This document shows positions 44,125-53,293 of a DNA stretch of 64,000 bases, one piece after another. Location of the stretch: assembly GCA_963817015.1 (NCBI GenBank), contig CAWFMV010000012.1, forward strand, positions 1-64,000, written 5' to 3'. This stretch comes from VAZQ01 sp963817015 (lineage in GTDB: Bacteria; Pseudomonadota; Alphaproteobacteria; Rhizobiales; Xanthobacteraceae). The translations under genes and the position numbers were made by a program. How positions within the stretch are numbered: position 1 is the first letter of the stretch; each line of letters begins with the position of its first letter. Under the pieces are notes generated by a model. It did no database searches. It saw only the letters and a list, made by a program, of their open reading frames with translations, and had not been told where the DNA came from.

Positions 44125-44598
44125 ATGCCCATAAGTCCTTCGACCTGGAACACCGACCGTATCGACCAGCTCAAACGCTGCTTCAATGCAGGGCTCACCT
44201 GCAGTCAGATCGCGCGCGAGATTGGAGTCACTCGCAATGCCGTGATCGGCAAGATGAACCGCATGGGACTGTCGCGCCCGCGCGATGTGCTCTCGGCGCA
44301 GATGCGGCGAGCAGCCAAGCTCGCGCGCCCGAAGCCACAGCGCGATTGGAGACGGCTGAGCGTCATCGCGCAACGCAAGATGCTGCGCGACGCCTATCCG
44401 GCGGCCGAGCCCGAGGAGATTCCGATCCACAACGGGCGCGGCTGCACGCTGCTCGAGCTTGCGCAGGGGCAATGCCGCTGGCCGATCAACGAGCCGGGTG
44501 CCGAGAACTTCTGCTTCTGCGGCAACGAGCAGTTCCACGGCATGCCCTATTGCGTCGGTCACGCCCGCCTTGCCTACCGCAGCTCCCGCAGCGCATAA
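44125..44598 (+). CDS. gcrA: GcrA cell-cycle regulator
   Basis: GcrA acts with sigma-70 at CcrM-methylated GANTC promoters in alphaproteobacteria. The 157-residue protein has the N-terminal DNA-binding helix-turn-helix (STWNTDRIDQLKRCFNAG, SQIAREIGVTRNAVIGKMNR, MGLSRPRD) and the C-terminal sigma-interacting, Cys-rich part (TLLELAQGQCRWPINEPG, FCFCGNEQFHGMPYCVGHAR, LAYR). The middle linker is slightly short compared with Caulobacter GcrA. Start ATG 44125. Free-standing. Confidence 0.95.
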   Translation: MPISPSTWNTDRIDQLKRCFNAGLTCSQIAREIGVTRNAVIGKMNRMGLSRPRDVLSAQMRRAAKLARPKPQRDWRRLSVIAQRKMLRDAYPAAEPEEIPIHNGRGCTLLELAQGQCRWPINEPGAENFCFCGNEQFHGMPYCVGHARLAYRSSRSA

Positions 44599-44641
44599 GC
44601 GCTGCGGGTCTCGTCCACCGGCAGCGACTGCTTCTTGCTCG

Positions 44642-44749
44642 CGTCGTCTCAGCGCGAGCGGGGACCCGGACCTCCAAGCTGTTCCTCGCATTCGCCATGC
44701 CGGAACAGACCCCTTCTAGCCACCGGGTCTCCGCTTCCGCGGGGACGAC
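44642..44749. repeat. REP-like palindrome pair (inverted, about 108 bp)
   Basis: CGTCGTCTCAGCGCGAGCGG at 44642 and CCGCTTCCGCGGGGACGAC ending at 44749 face each other across about 55 bp. Both are decayed copies of the GTCCCCGC...GCGGGGAC hairpin found elsewhere in the window. Located after gcrA. Confidence 0.7.
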
Positions 44750-44892
44750 CAAACAACACGATGACAGTGCGAAAGCGCCGCAGATGACACGCCGCGGCGC
44801 TGCTTCCTCCCCGGCGCGAGATCGCCTATCGTCGCGCGCCTCGGCGACATCACGAACCGGCCGCCGAGAAAAGTCACAGAGGGAGTGAAGCC

Positions 44893-45420
44893 ATGTCACG
44901 AGTATTATCATCAGTATGGAAATATGGCGTGCTGGCCGGAGCGGTTGCGTTCGCAGCCGTCGGCGCGAAGGCGCAGGGCCTCATCAACAATCCGAAGATC
45001 TCGGCCGCGCTCGCCAACCAGCTCGTTGGCGATTTAGTCGCCGCCTGCGCGACCAAGGGCTACAAGGTGGTGGCGGTCGTGGTCGATCTCGACGGCGTGC
45101 GCCAAGCTATGCTGCGCGGCGATGGCGCGCCGGTGCACTCGATCGACAACGCCTACTACAAGGCATACTCAGCCGCATCCATCACGCTCGGACGCAATGA
45201 GGGCTCGACCAAGGAGGTCGCCGCCCGCATGGCCAAGAACGCGCCATCGACAATCCCGCAGACGCCGCTGCCGAACGTCACCTACGGGGTCGGCGGCGTG
45301 ACCATCAAGGCGAATGGCGCCGCGATCGGCGGGATCGGCGTCAGCGGCGCACCGGGCGGCAATTTCGACGAGGAATGCGCGCTGTCCGCGCTCGCGAAGG
45401 TCCAAGATAAGTTGAAGTAA
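44893..45420 (+). CDS. Secreted GlcG/HbpS-family (DUF336-like) protein
   Basis: A 175-residue protein with a signal peptide (WKYGVLAGAVAFAAVGAKAQ). The mature part is a complete GlcG/HbpS domain: LANQLVGDLVAACATKGYKV, VVVDLDGVRQAMLRGDGAPV, SIDNAYYKAYSAASITLGRN, then VGGVTIKANGAAIGGIGVSG and EECALSALAKV. HbpS is an extracellular haem-binding protein; GlcG is of unknown role next to glycolate oxidase. A GGGAGTGAAGCC sequence precedes the ATG. A strong terminator follows. Confidence 0.9.
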   Translation: MSRVLSSVWKYGVLAGAVAFAAVGAKAQGLINNPKISAALANQLVGDLVAACATKGYKVVAVVVDLDGVRQAMLRGDGAPVHSIDNAYYKAYSAASITLGRNEGSTKEVAARMAKNAPSTIPQTPLPNVTYGVGGVTIKANGAAIGGIGVSGAPGGNFDEECALSALAKVQDKLK

Positions 45421-45450
45421 GAGCAAGCTCCACAAACGCGAGCAATCTTG

Positions 45451-45491
45451 AAACCCCGCTGTCGGCACGCCGTCGGCGGGGTTTTCGTTTT
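45451..45491 (+). terminator. Rho-independent terminator after the HbpS-like gene
   Basis: AACCCCGC and GCGGGGTT pair across about 16 bases that hold a further small stem (GTCGGCACGCCGTCGGC), then TTTTCGTTTT. It lies 30 bp after the stop at 45420. Confidence 0.85.
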
Positions 45492-45550
45492 GGCGCGGCG
45501 ACGCCCGGCGCGCGGCCAGACGAGCTGTTCGCAAGCGCATCCACATCCTC

Positions 45551-45579
45551 CGTTCGTCCCCGCGCAAGCGGGGACCCAG
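45551..45579. repeat. REP-like palindrome, left copy flanking the GIY-YIG gene
   Basis: CGTTCGTCCCCGCGCAAGCG followed by GGGACCCAG (29 bp). The right copy at 45886-45914 is its exact reverse complement. The inner hairpin is GTCCCCGC-GCAA-GCGGGGAC. Confidence 0.92.
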
Positions 45580-45585
45580 TTCCGA

Positions 45586-45873
45586 TTACCTGGATATTTC
45601 ATCCCATAAATCGCTCCATGCTGGATTGGTGCGCTCAATAAGCTGCAGCTTCCAGGACCGATGCCACTTCTTGATCTGACGTTCGCGCACAAGTGCAGCC
45701 TCGCGCGTCTCATTTTGCTCGTACCAGACCAGCATCTTAACTTCATACTTGCTCGTGAATCCCGGTACGAGCCCGGTTCGGTGTTGCCCAACCCGCCGGA
45801 CAAGATCGTTGGTCATGCCAGTGTACAGTGTTCCGTTCCGTCGGTTCGCCAAGAGGTAGACGAAGAAGCTCAT
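45586..45873 (-). CDS. GIY-YIG family nuclease (short, YhbQ/URI type) framed by inverted repeats
   Basis: A 95-residue single-domain protein from the ATG at 45873, with AGGAG directly inside the flanking repeat. The GIY-YIG core is FVYLLANRRNGTLYTGMTND, where VYLL and LYTG stand for GIY and YIG, followed by LVRRVGQHR, a catalytic Arg/Tyr region, and MLVWYEQNETREAALVRERQ with the metal-binding Glu in the REAAL helix, then IKKWHRSWKLQLIERTNPAW. Earlier residues in the longer frame (SPFVPAQAGTQ) come only from the repeat. The gene fills the space between two identical inverted 29-bp palindromes. Role unknown; mobility is proposed in the findings. Confidence 0.88.
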   Translation of the reverse strand: MSFFVYLLANRRNGTLYTGMTNDLVRRVGQHRTGLVPGFTSKYEVKMLVWYEQNETREAALVRERQIKKWHRSWKLQLIERTNPAWSDLWDEISR

Positions 45874-45885
45874 TCCACTTAACTC

Positions 45886-45914
45886 CTGGGTCCCCGCTTG
45901 CGCGGGGACGAACG
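45886..45914. repeat. REP-like palindrome, right copy flanking the GIY-YIG gene
   Basis: CTGGGTCCCCGCTTGCGCGG then GGACGAACG; 29 of 29 bases match the reverse complement of the copy at 45551-45579. Confidence 0.92.
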
Positions 45915-45979
45915 GAGAGAGCATCCAGTCATAGCCATCGCACATTATGGCCGAACGAAGCCACCGCGCGAGATGCTCT

Positions 45980-47764
45980 TTATCTCAGCAGGAATTCGGT
46001 CTTCCGCCCATTCAGAAATCGACCGCCTCGCCGCTCGGTACTCGCCTCGCCTCCGCGCAACAGCGCGCGGTCGGGCTCCGGCAACGGCGTGCCCGGATCG
46101 CGGAAGCGATTGACGATCGGATAGCGGCGGTCGCGGCCGAAGTTCTTGAGCGTGACCTTGACGCCGGGCGCCGCCTGCCGGCGCTTGTATTCGGCGAGGT
46201 CGAGCATGCGCGCGACCTTGCCGACCACCGCCAGATCGAAGCCGTCCTCCACGATCTTGGCGATCGGCTCCTCGCGCTCGATCAGCCGCTCCAGGATCGC
46301 GTCAAGCACGTCGTAGGGCGGCAGCGTGTCCTGGTCGGTCTGGTTCTCGCGCAGCTCGGCCGTCGGCGCGCGCGTGATGATGCGATCGGCGATCACAGCG
46401 CCGTCAGGCCCGAGCGCGCCGAGCGGCTTCCAGTGGTTGCGCAGCCGCGCCAGCCGATAGACCTCGGTCTTGTAGAGATCCTTGATCGGATTGTAGCCGC
46501 CGTTCATGTCGCCATAGAGCGTGGCGTAGCCGACCGACATTTCCGACTTGTTGCCGGTCGTCACCACCATCACGTTGAACTTGTTGGAGATCGCCATCAG
46601 GATCGTGCCGCGGGCACGCGCCTGCAGGTTCTCCTCGGTGACGTCGCGCGCCTTGCCGGCAAAGAGCGGCGCGAGCGTCGCCTCGAGCCCCTGCACCGCC
46701 TGCTCGATCGGCACCACGTTGTATTGCACGCCGAGCGCATGGGCGACGCGGGCGGCGTCATCGAGCGAAGCCTGCGCGGTGAAGCGATAGGGCAGCATCA
46801 CGCAGTGCACGCGCTCAGGCCCGAGTGCATCGACTGCAAGCGCCGCCACCAGCGCGGAATCGATGCCGCCGGAGAGGCCGAGCACCACGCCAGCAAAGCC
46901 GCTCTTGTTGACATAGTCGCGCAGCCCCAGCATGCAGGCGGTGTAGTCCTCCTGATCGGGATCGTCCGCCGCGACCACCAGCGGCCCAGTGCAGCGCCAG
47001 CCGTTGCCGCTGCGCTCGAAGTGCACTGTCGTCACGAGCTCGCGGAAGGCGGCAAGCTGAAAGCCGAGCGTGCAGTCGGCATTGAGGCCGAAGGAGGCGC
47101 CGTCGAAGACGAGCTCGTCCTGGCCGCCGACCTGGTTGATGTAGACGAGCGGCAGGCCGCTCTCGGTGACGCGCGCGACCCCGATATTGAGGCGCACCTC
47201 GTCCTTCTTGCGCCAGTAGGGCGAGCCGTTCGGCACGATCATCAGTTCGGTGCCGGTCTCGGCCAGGCACTCGACCACCTCGGTGCCCCAGATGTCCTCG
47301 CAGACCGGAATGCCGATGCCCACGCCGCGGAAGCGGACCGGACCCGGCAGCGGCCCGGGCACGAACACGCGCTTCTCGTCGAACACGCCGTAGTTCGGAA
47401 GATCGACCTTGAAGCGCACGGCCGCGATCGCGCCCTGATCGAGCAGGCAATAGGCGTTGTAGAGCTTGCCGTCGTCGGCGAGCCAGGGCGTGCCGATGAG
47501 CATCGCCGGGCCGCCGTCGGCGGTCGCGCGCGCAAGGTCCTCGATGGTTGCCCGGCAGGCAGCCTGGAACGCCGGCTTGAGCACGAGATCCTCGGGCGGA
47601 TAGCCGGCGATGAAGAGCTCCGGAAAGGCCACGAGGTCGGCGCCATCGCGCTGCGCATCGGCGCGCGCGGCGCGCGCCTTCTCGGCATTGCCGGCGAGAT
47701 CGCCGACAGTCGGGTTGAGCTGCGCAACCGCAATCGCAAGACGGTCGGCGGGTCGGGAATTCAT
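45980..47764 (-). CDS. nadE: Glutamine-dependent NAD+ synthase
   Basis: Last step of NAD synthesis: amidation of deamido-NAD with ammonia from glutamine. The 594-residue protein joins a nitrilase-type glutaminase (about 8-265; catalytic Glu in FPELFIAGYPPEDLV, Lys in RFKVDLPNYGVF, Cys in IGIPVCEDIWG) to the synthetase (about 285-590; PP-loop VVLGLSGGIDSALVAALA, TTGNKSEMSVGYATLYGDMN, GGYNPIKDLYKTEVY). Start ATG 47764. Tightly preceded on the same strand by dgkA (15 bp). Complete. Confidence 0.96.
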   Translation of the reverse strand: MNSRPADRLAIAVAQLNPTVGDLAGNAEKARAARADAQRDGADLVAFPELFIAGYPPEDLVLKPAFQAACRATIEDLARATADGGPAMLIGTPWLADDGKLYNAYCLLDQGAIAAVRFKVDLPNYGVFDEKRVFVPGPLPGPVRFRGVGIGIPVCEDIWGTEVVECLAETGTELMIVPNGSPYWRKKDEVRLNIGVARVTESGLPLVYINQVGGQDELVFDGASFGLNADCTLGFQLAAFRELVTTVHFERSGNGWRCTGPLVVAADDPDQEDYTACMLGLRDYVNKSGFAGVVLGLSGGIDSALVAALAVDALGPERVHCVMLPYRFTAQASLDDAARVAHALGVQYNVVPIEQAVQGLEATLAPLFAGKARDVTEENLQARARGTILMAISNKFNVMVVTTGNKSEMSVGYATLYGDMNGGYNPIKDLYKTEVYRLARLRNHWKPLGALGPDGAVIADRIITRAPTAELRENQTDQDTLPPYDVLDAILERLIEREEPIAKIVEDGFDLAVVGKVARMLDLAEYKRRQAAPGVKVTLKNFGRDRRYPIVNRFRDPGTPLPEPDRALLRGGEASTERRGGRFLNGRKTEFLLR

Positions 47765-47779
47765 GGTGCACCGTACATA

Positions 47780-48133
47780 TCAGATGAAGCCGAGGCGCTC
47801 TGCGAGCGCGAGAAGCCAGGCGAGGCCCGCGACGATCAGCGCCAGCCCGACGGCGGCCGAGCCGATGTCCTTGACCCGGCCGATCTGCGGATCGATCTCG
47901 CGGTTGACCCGGTCGGCGAGCTTTTCGATCGAGGTGTTGAGGAGCTCCACCACCATCACGAACACCAGGACGCCGATCAGCAGAAAGCGCTTCCAGGTCT
48001 CGGTGGCCACCAGAAAGGCCAGCGGCACCGCGATCGCAAGCACCGCCAGCTCCTGGCGAAAGGCCGCCTCGCTTTGCACGGCGTAGCGCAGGCCGTGCCA
48101 GGTGTTGATGGTCGCGCGCAGCAATCGGTCCAT
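47780..48133 (-). CDS. dgkA: Diacylglycerol kinase (prokaryotic DgkA type)
   Basis: A 117-residue trimeric membrane kinase that returns diacylglycerol to phosphatidic acid. Three membrane helices, with the family segments NTWHGLRYAVQSEAAFRQEL, VVELLNTSIEKLADRVN (catalytic Glu) and GRVKDIGSAAVGLALIVAGL. Located just before nadE on the same strand. Confidence 0.93.
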   Translation of the reverse strand: MDRLLRATINTWHGLRYAVQSEAAFRQELAVLAIAVPLAFLVATETWKRFLLIGVLVFVMVVELLNTSIEKLADRVNREIDPQIGRVKDIGSAAVGLALIVAGLAWLLALAERLGFI

Positions 48134-48257
48134 GGTCGCGGGAACGCTCTGTCAGGCGGTTGAATCCACCCGACTTGTGTCACCCTCAGCCGGGCTGGGG
48201 CAAGCCCTGGTCTTCAGGCGGTCCACGCTTGTAGCACGAAAGACCTGGCTCCCTCGG

Positions 48258-49338
48258 CTATTGACTACCGAACAGCCCGTGCGGGCCGAGCTTGACGCTC
48301 GACTGCAGGAAAACGCCGTAGTTGTCGGTCTTCCAGTTCACGACCTGCGGCACCGCGTTGACACCCACGACATGGTTTTCGAAATGGGTGTGGCCGTTCG
48401 CCTGCATGTGCCAGTAGCGGCCGCCGAGCCCGACGCTGAAGACATCATTCACGCGATAGGACAGGAAGCCATCGATCTGGTAGCCCCAGCCCGTGGCCGT
48501 CCTCCGGCAACGGGCCGGTGAAATCGCCGGGCGAGGAGCCGATGCGCAGCCAATGGGCGTCGGCACCATCGAGCCACACGTAGGGAAGCCAGGCCGCGTC
48601 GACACTGAGCTTCCAGCGCCGGTTGAGCTCGACCGCCGCATCGATGCCGACTCGCAGCGAGTGCCAGTTGTTATTCTGGCTGATGACCTTGTAGGCGTCG
48701 GGGATCGACGGCACGCAGATGTCCGGATTTCCCGCGACTTGAGTGCAGCCATAGGCGCTGACTGACTGGCGCATGAAGTGATAGCCGGCGAAAGCACCGA
48801 AATAGAAGTCGCCGCCGCGCACGAGCTTGAAGCCGAGGTCGGCGCTGCCATAGCTCATCGAGCTGTTCTTGATCGGGCTCAGCGTCGCCGAATAGGGAGC
48901 GACGACCGGCGGGAAGTCCTCGTCCTTGAGCTGCCCGCCCAGCAGCGCGCCGCCGCCGGCATAGGCCTTCAGGAACCAGCCGGAGCTGAGATCGAAGCGA
49001 GCGAAGCCTTCGCCGGTGAAGATCGAGAAGCCGTCGTAGCTGAGCCGCGACACTGTCAGCGCACCGGTGTCGTCGAACAGCGTCTTGCCGGTCTTGCCGC
49101 TGCCGTACCAGAAGCGCATGCCGAAGTCGCTGGTATAGGTCGCGGGCGCGGCCGGCGCCTTGTAGCTCCAGTCAGCGGTTGCAGGCGGCGCTTTGTAGTT
49201 CCAGTCGGCGGCAGCAGCCGGTGCGATGGCCGTTAGGCCGAACACCAAGCCGGCCACGAGCGCCGCTGCATGAACCAAGATCGCGTGAAACGCAGCTGCC
49301 GCGAACCCATTGCGCGTTGTCACCTTGCGCGTCGTCAT
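48258..49338 (-). pseudogene. Outer-membrane barrel protein (omptin/Pla-fold-like), one frameshift
   Basis: Starts at ATG 49338. A signal peptide (AILVHAAALVAGLVFGLTAI ... PAAAAD) and two YKAPPA-type repeats precede a beta barrel: TSDFGMRFWYGSGKTGKTLF, YSATLSPIKNSSMSYGSADL, GGDFYFGAFAGYHFMRQSV. At about 48497 the frame breaks after TGPLPEDG; the adjacent frame continues TGWGYQIDGFLSYRVNDVFS, VGLGGRYWHMQANGHTH and ends near 48258. So the composite is complete at about 358 residues with a single indel. FWYGSGKT and RYWHMQANGHTHF-type strands remind me of a rhizobial barrel family with omptin-like fold, but the active-site residues of omptins were not found. Function unknown. Confidence 0.75.
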
Positions 49339-49393
49339 GGCGTCCCCCACCACATCCGGGCGCCATCATTCCGCGCAGGCCTTTGCTCAATCC

Positions 49394-50290
49394 TTACAGG
49401 TTGAGCGATTGCGGTAAGGAAATACTCATAGTGTTAACGGAGGTATAAATCGCGCGGATTTCCGCGGTGGAATTTTGCGCCGCGGCAGCGACCCAGCGGC
49501 CGCCATCGCGCGTCAGCCAAACATGTAAGTATCCATCGAGATCACACCGCTGCGGGTGCTCGTATGAACGCGCCTGGCCGGCTGCGCCATCGCCGGCGCC
49601 GAGCCCAATGAACAGCGGCATGAAATGCTCATCGGTCGGATGGTTCTCGACCGCATACGGCGCGCGCTCGCGATAATGCAAAAGCTCGTCGAGCGCACCG
49701 GCAGCGATCTTCTCATGCACCCAGTCGGTGAAGGCCGCGACCCAGGGCAGCGCCGGACCGTCAGCCGGATGCGAGCCGTAATAGAACTCCCGCAGGTTAT
49801 GCGTGGCGGAGCCCGAGCCGATGACGAGGATGTCCTCTTCTTTCAGTGACGCGAGCGCGCGGCCAACCGCAAGGTGATGCGCTGGATCAAGACGGGGCTG
49901 CACCGAGAGCTGAATGACCGGAACGTCGGCGTCCGGATAGAGCAGCATCAGCGGCACCCATGTGCCGTGGTCGTAGCCATGGCCGGTGGCCACTACGGGC
50001 GCGAGGCCTGCGGCCTGCAGCAGCCCTGCGACCTTCATCGCCACGACAGGATCGCCCGGCGCCGGATAGACGAGCTGATGCAGCTCGGGCATGCCGCCAA
50101 AATCGTAGATCATGCCAGGCTTGGCATCGCCGACCACGGCGGGACGGTGGGTGCCGAAATGCGCCGAGGCGATCACGATCGCGCGCGGTTTCGGCATGGT
50201 CGCCGCGAAGCCGCGCAGGAAATCGCGCGCCGCGCTGTCCTCGATCAGGACCTGCGGCGAGCCGTGCGAGACGAAGAGCGCAGGAAGCAT
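49394..50290 (-). CDS. Class III extradiol ring-cleavage dioxygenase (DODA type), C-terminus probably frameshifted
   Basis: A metal-dependent ring-opening dioxygenase of the DODA/LigB-like family. From ATG 50290 (MLPALFVSHGSPQVLIED), with the metal ligands in LFVSHGSP, IASAHFGTHRPAV, HGYDHGTWVPLMLLYPDADV and PTDEHFMPLFIGLGA. The frame as read runs to 49394 with an atypical tail. In the neighbouring frame SGVISMDTYMFG ends at 49513, matching the usual family C-terminus (SMDAYAF), so one indel near 49545-49560 is likely. A GAGCATGATC-type palindrome lies directly upstream (50293-50341). Substrate unknown. Confidence 0.85.
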   Translation of the reverse strand: MLPALFVSHGSPQVLIEDSAARDFLRGFAATMPKPRAIVIASAHFGTHRPAVVGDAKPGMIYDFGGMPELHQLVYPAPGDPVVAMKVAGLLQAAGLAPVVATGHGYDHGTWVPLMLLYPDADVPVIQLSVQPRLDPAHHLAVGRALASLKEEDILVIGSGSATHNLREFYYGSHPADGPALPWVAAFTDWVHEKIAAGALDELLHYRERAPYAVENHPTDEHFMPLFIGLGAGDGAAGQARSYEHPQRCDLDGYLHVWLTRDGGRWVAAAAQNSTAEIRAIYTSVNTMSISLPQSLNL

Positions 50291-50292
50291 CA

Positions 50293-50341
50293 GAGCATGA
50301 TCCCGAAAATTGGAAGCCGGTTTTCGGACAAGATCATGCTC
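50293..50341. repeat. Rhizobial palindromic element (GAGCATGATC...GATCATGCTC)
   Basis: A 49-bp inverted repeat: GAGCATGATC(C) at the left, GATCATGCTC at the right, with CCGAAAATTGGAAGCCGG then TTTTCGG inside forming further pairing. This element is frequent in Rhizobium, Mesorhizobium and Bradyrhizobium genomes. It sits directly in front of the DODA-type start, so it lies in that gene's leader. Confidence 0.85.
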
Positions 50342-50353
50342 CAATGAAAGAAC

Positions 50354-51746
50354 CTACAGCCCCGCCACCGCCGGCAGCGGCTGCGGCTTGCCGACGCGCT
50401 CCTTCTTGAGCAGGTCGGCGAGCAGGAACGCGAGGTCGATCGCCTGCTCGGCGTTGAGCCGCGGATCGCAGACCGTGTGATAGCGGTCGTTGAGATCCTC
50501 GTCGGTGATCTGCCGCACGCCGCCGGTGCATTCGGTGACGTTCTGGCCGGTCATCTCGAGATGCACGCCGCCGGCATAGACGCCTTCGGCCGCGCACACC
50601 TCGAAGAAGGTGCGCACCTCCTTCAGGATGAGGTCGAACGGCCGCGTCTTGTAGCCCGAGGTCGACGTGATGGTGTTGCCGTGCATCGGATCGCTCGACC
50701 ACACCACCACGCGGCCTTCCTTCTTCACCGCGCGCATGAGCGGCGGCAGCAGGTCGGCGGCCTTGTCGGCGCCGACGCGGCAGATCAGCGTGAGCCGGCC
50801 GGGCTCGTTGTCCGGGTTGAGGATGTCGATCAGGCGCAGCAGCTCGTCGGGCTTCTGCGACGGGCCGGTCTTGAGGCCGAGCGGATTCTTGATGCCGCGG
50901 CAGTATTCGACATGGGCGTGATCGAGCTGGCGGGTGCGGTCGCCGATCCAGACCATGTGGCCGGAGGTCGCGTACCAGTTGCCCGGCCGCGTCGAATCCT
51001 CGCGCGTCATCGCCTGCTCGAAGCCGAGCAGCAGCGCCTCGTGGCTGGTGTAGAAGTCGGTCGTGCGCAGCTCGGGATGGCTCTCGAGATCGAGGCCGCA
51101 GGCCTGCATGAAGCCGAGCGTCTCGGAGATGCGATCGGAGAGCTCCGCGTAGCGCCGCGACTGCGGGCTGTCCTTGACGAAGCCGAGCATCCACTGCTGC
51201 ACATTGCCGAGATTGGCGTAGCCGCCGGTGGCGAACGCGCGCAGCAGATTGAGCGTCGCCGCCGACTGGCGATAGGCCTGCAACTGCCGACGCGGATCGG
51301 GCATGCGCGATTCCGGCGTGAAGTCGGTGCCGTTGATGATGTCGCCGCGATAGACCGGCAGCTCGACGTCGCCCTGCTTCTCGATCGGCGAGGAGCGCGG
51401 CTTGGCGAACTGGCCGGCGATGCGGCCGACCTTCACCACCGGCGAGGCCGCCGCATAGGTCAGCACGACCGCCATCTGCAGGAACACGCGGAAGAAGTCG
51501 CGGATGTTGTTGGCGCCGTGCTCGGCGAAGCTTTCGGCGCAGTCGCCGCCCTGCAGCAGGAACGCCTCGCCCTTGGCGACGCGCGCCGAGCGCCTTCATC
51601 AGGTTGCGCGCCTCACCTGCAAAAACCAGCGGCGGAAAGGTCGCAAGCTGCTTCTCGACGTCGGCAAGCGCCTGCTTGTCCGGGTAGTCCGGCATCTGCA
51701 GCGCAGGCTTCTTGCGCCAGCTCTCGGGCGTCCAACGCTCGGCCAT
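50354..51746 (-). pseudogene. aroG: Class II 3-deoxy-D-arabino-heptulosonate 7-phosphate synthase, one frameshift
   Basis: First step of the shikimate pathway (phosphoenolpyruvate plus erythrose 4-phosphate). The N-terminus is MAERWTPESWRKKPALQMPD then LATFPPLVFAGEARNLMKAL; the frame breaks near 51587, and the next frame carries on with AKGEAFLLQGGDCAESFAEH, FFRVFLQMAVVLTYAA, DSPQSRRYAELSDRI, VVVWSSDPMHGNTI and HLEMTGQNVTECTGG, ending at 50354. The composite of about 464 residues is a normal class II enzyme with all the usual motifs. A single base in a GCGCGCG tract accounts for the break; sequencing error is likely because the pathway is essential. Confidence 0.9.
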
Positions 51747-51883
51747 GACGCGGCCCTCCGATACGCTTGCCCCGCGTATTACCGTACGGGCAAAGATGAT
51801 CCAATTTCAGCGGCTTATACACGACGGCGGGTAGCAAAGGCCAGGGTTTATGCCGGCGCCCGGTTTAGCGCCGATTTTTAGCG

Positions 51884-53267
51884 CTACTCCGCCGCTTGCC
51901 GCACGTGGCTCACCGCCTTCTCGCGCATGGTGACTAGCTCTTCCGCCGCCGTCGGATGCACCGCCATCACGGCGTCGAAATCGGCCTTGGTCGCCTTCAT
52001 CTTCACCGCAATGCCGATGAGCTGGATCATCTCGCCGGCGTCGGGCCCGACGATATGGCAGCCGACCACGCGATCGGTCGAGCCATCGACCACGAGCTTC
52101 ATGAAGGTGCGGGTGTCGCGTCCGGCCAGCGTCGCCTTCATCGGGCGGAACGAGCGTCTTGTAGATGTCCACCTTGGCCAGCTCGCGGCAGGCCTGCGCT
52201 TCGGTGAGGCCGATGACGCCGCATTCGGGCTCGGAGAACACCGCGGTCGGCACGTTGGTGTGATCCACCTGAGTTGGCTTGTTGCCGAACACCGTGTCGG
52301 CGAAGGCATGGCCTTCGCGGATCGCGACCGGCGTGAGCGCGATGCGATCGGTGACGTCGCCGATGGCGTAGATGTTCGGCACCGACGTCTGCGAATAGGC
52401 GTCGACCTCGATGCCGCCGGTCATGCCGAGCTTGACGCCGGCCGCTTCGAGCCCGAGACCCGTTGACGTTCGGCCGCCGGCCGGTCGCGAACATGACCTG
52501 ATCGACGACGACCTGGTCGTGGCCGGAGAGCTCCACGCACAGCCCGTGATCGACCTTCGCGATGCCCTCGACGATCTGCTTGGTGATGATCTTGATGCCG
52601 CGCTTCTCCATCTCGGCGCGCAGATGCGCGCGCAGATCGTCGTCGAAGCCGCGCAGGATGTTGTCGCCGCGATAGACCAGCGTCACCTGCGAGCCGAGAC
52701 CGTTGAAGATGCCGGCGAACTCGACCGCGATATAGCCGCCGCCCTGGATCAGGATGCGCTTCGGCAGCTCCTTGAGATGAAACGCCTCGTTCGAGGAGAT
52801 CACGTGCTCGTGGCCTTCGATCTCCTTGCCGAGCGAAGGCGCGGCGCCGGTCGCGATCAGGATATATTTGGCCCGCACGATCGTGCCGTCAGCGACGAGC
52901 CGCACAGTGTGAGCGTCGACGATCTCGCGCGCGGCTCTTGCACGATCGCGACCTTGGATCGCTCCAGGTTGGTCGTGTAGGCCGCTTCGAGCCGCGCGAT
53001 CTCGCGGTCCTTGTTGGCGATCAACGTCGACCAGTCGAAGCTCGGCTCGCCGACGCTCCAGCCGTAGCCCACGGCATCCTCGAACTCGTCGGCGAAGCGC
53101 GACGCATAGACCAGGAGCTTCTTCGGCACGCAGCCGCGAATGACGCAGGTGCCGCCGACGCGATACTCCTCCGCGATCATCACGCTCGCGCCATAGCCGG
53201 CGGCGATGCGGGCGGCGCGCACGCCGCCCGAGCCGGCACCGATCACGAACAGGTCGACGTCAGGCAT
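51884..53267 (-). pseudogene. gor: Glutathione-disulfide reductase, three frame breaks
   Basis: Reduces GSSG with NADPH, in the cytosol. The start at 53267 (MPDVDLFVIGAGSGGVRAAR) is followed by the redox-active disulfide GGTCVIRGCVPKKLLVYAS. Frame changes near 52930, 52461 and 52145 lead to AKYILIATGAAPSLG, ILIQGGGYIAVEFAGIFNGL (NADPH site), VDAYSQTSVPNIYAIGDVTD (FAD site), FSEPECGVIGLTEAQA, and the C-terminal HPTAAEELVTM with its catalytic His. All motifs of the family are present; the composite is about 460 residues. Breaks lie in G/C runs. Located 26 bp after the DUF2059 gene on the same strand. Confidence 0.88.
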
Positions 53268-53293
53268 TCCTATCGTGTGCTCAGTCTGTGAGC

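Noticed and set aside
44642..45914. REP palindromes as CRISPR repeats
   Set aside because: They alternate in orientation, have irregular spacing and contain genes between them; no cas genes nearby.
45947..48163. 738-codon open frame on the + strand
   Set aside because: It is antisense to nadE and dgkA, which have full family motifs; high G+C keeps the mirror frame open. Composition is His/Arg/Asp-rich, typical of a shadow.
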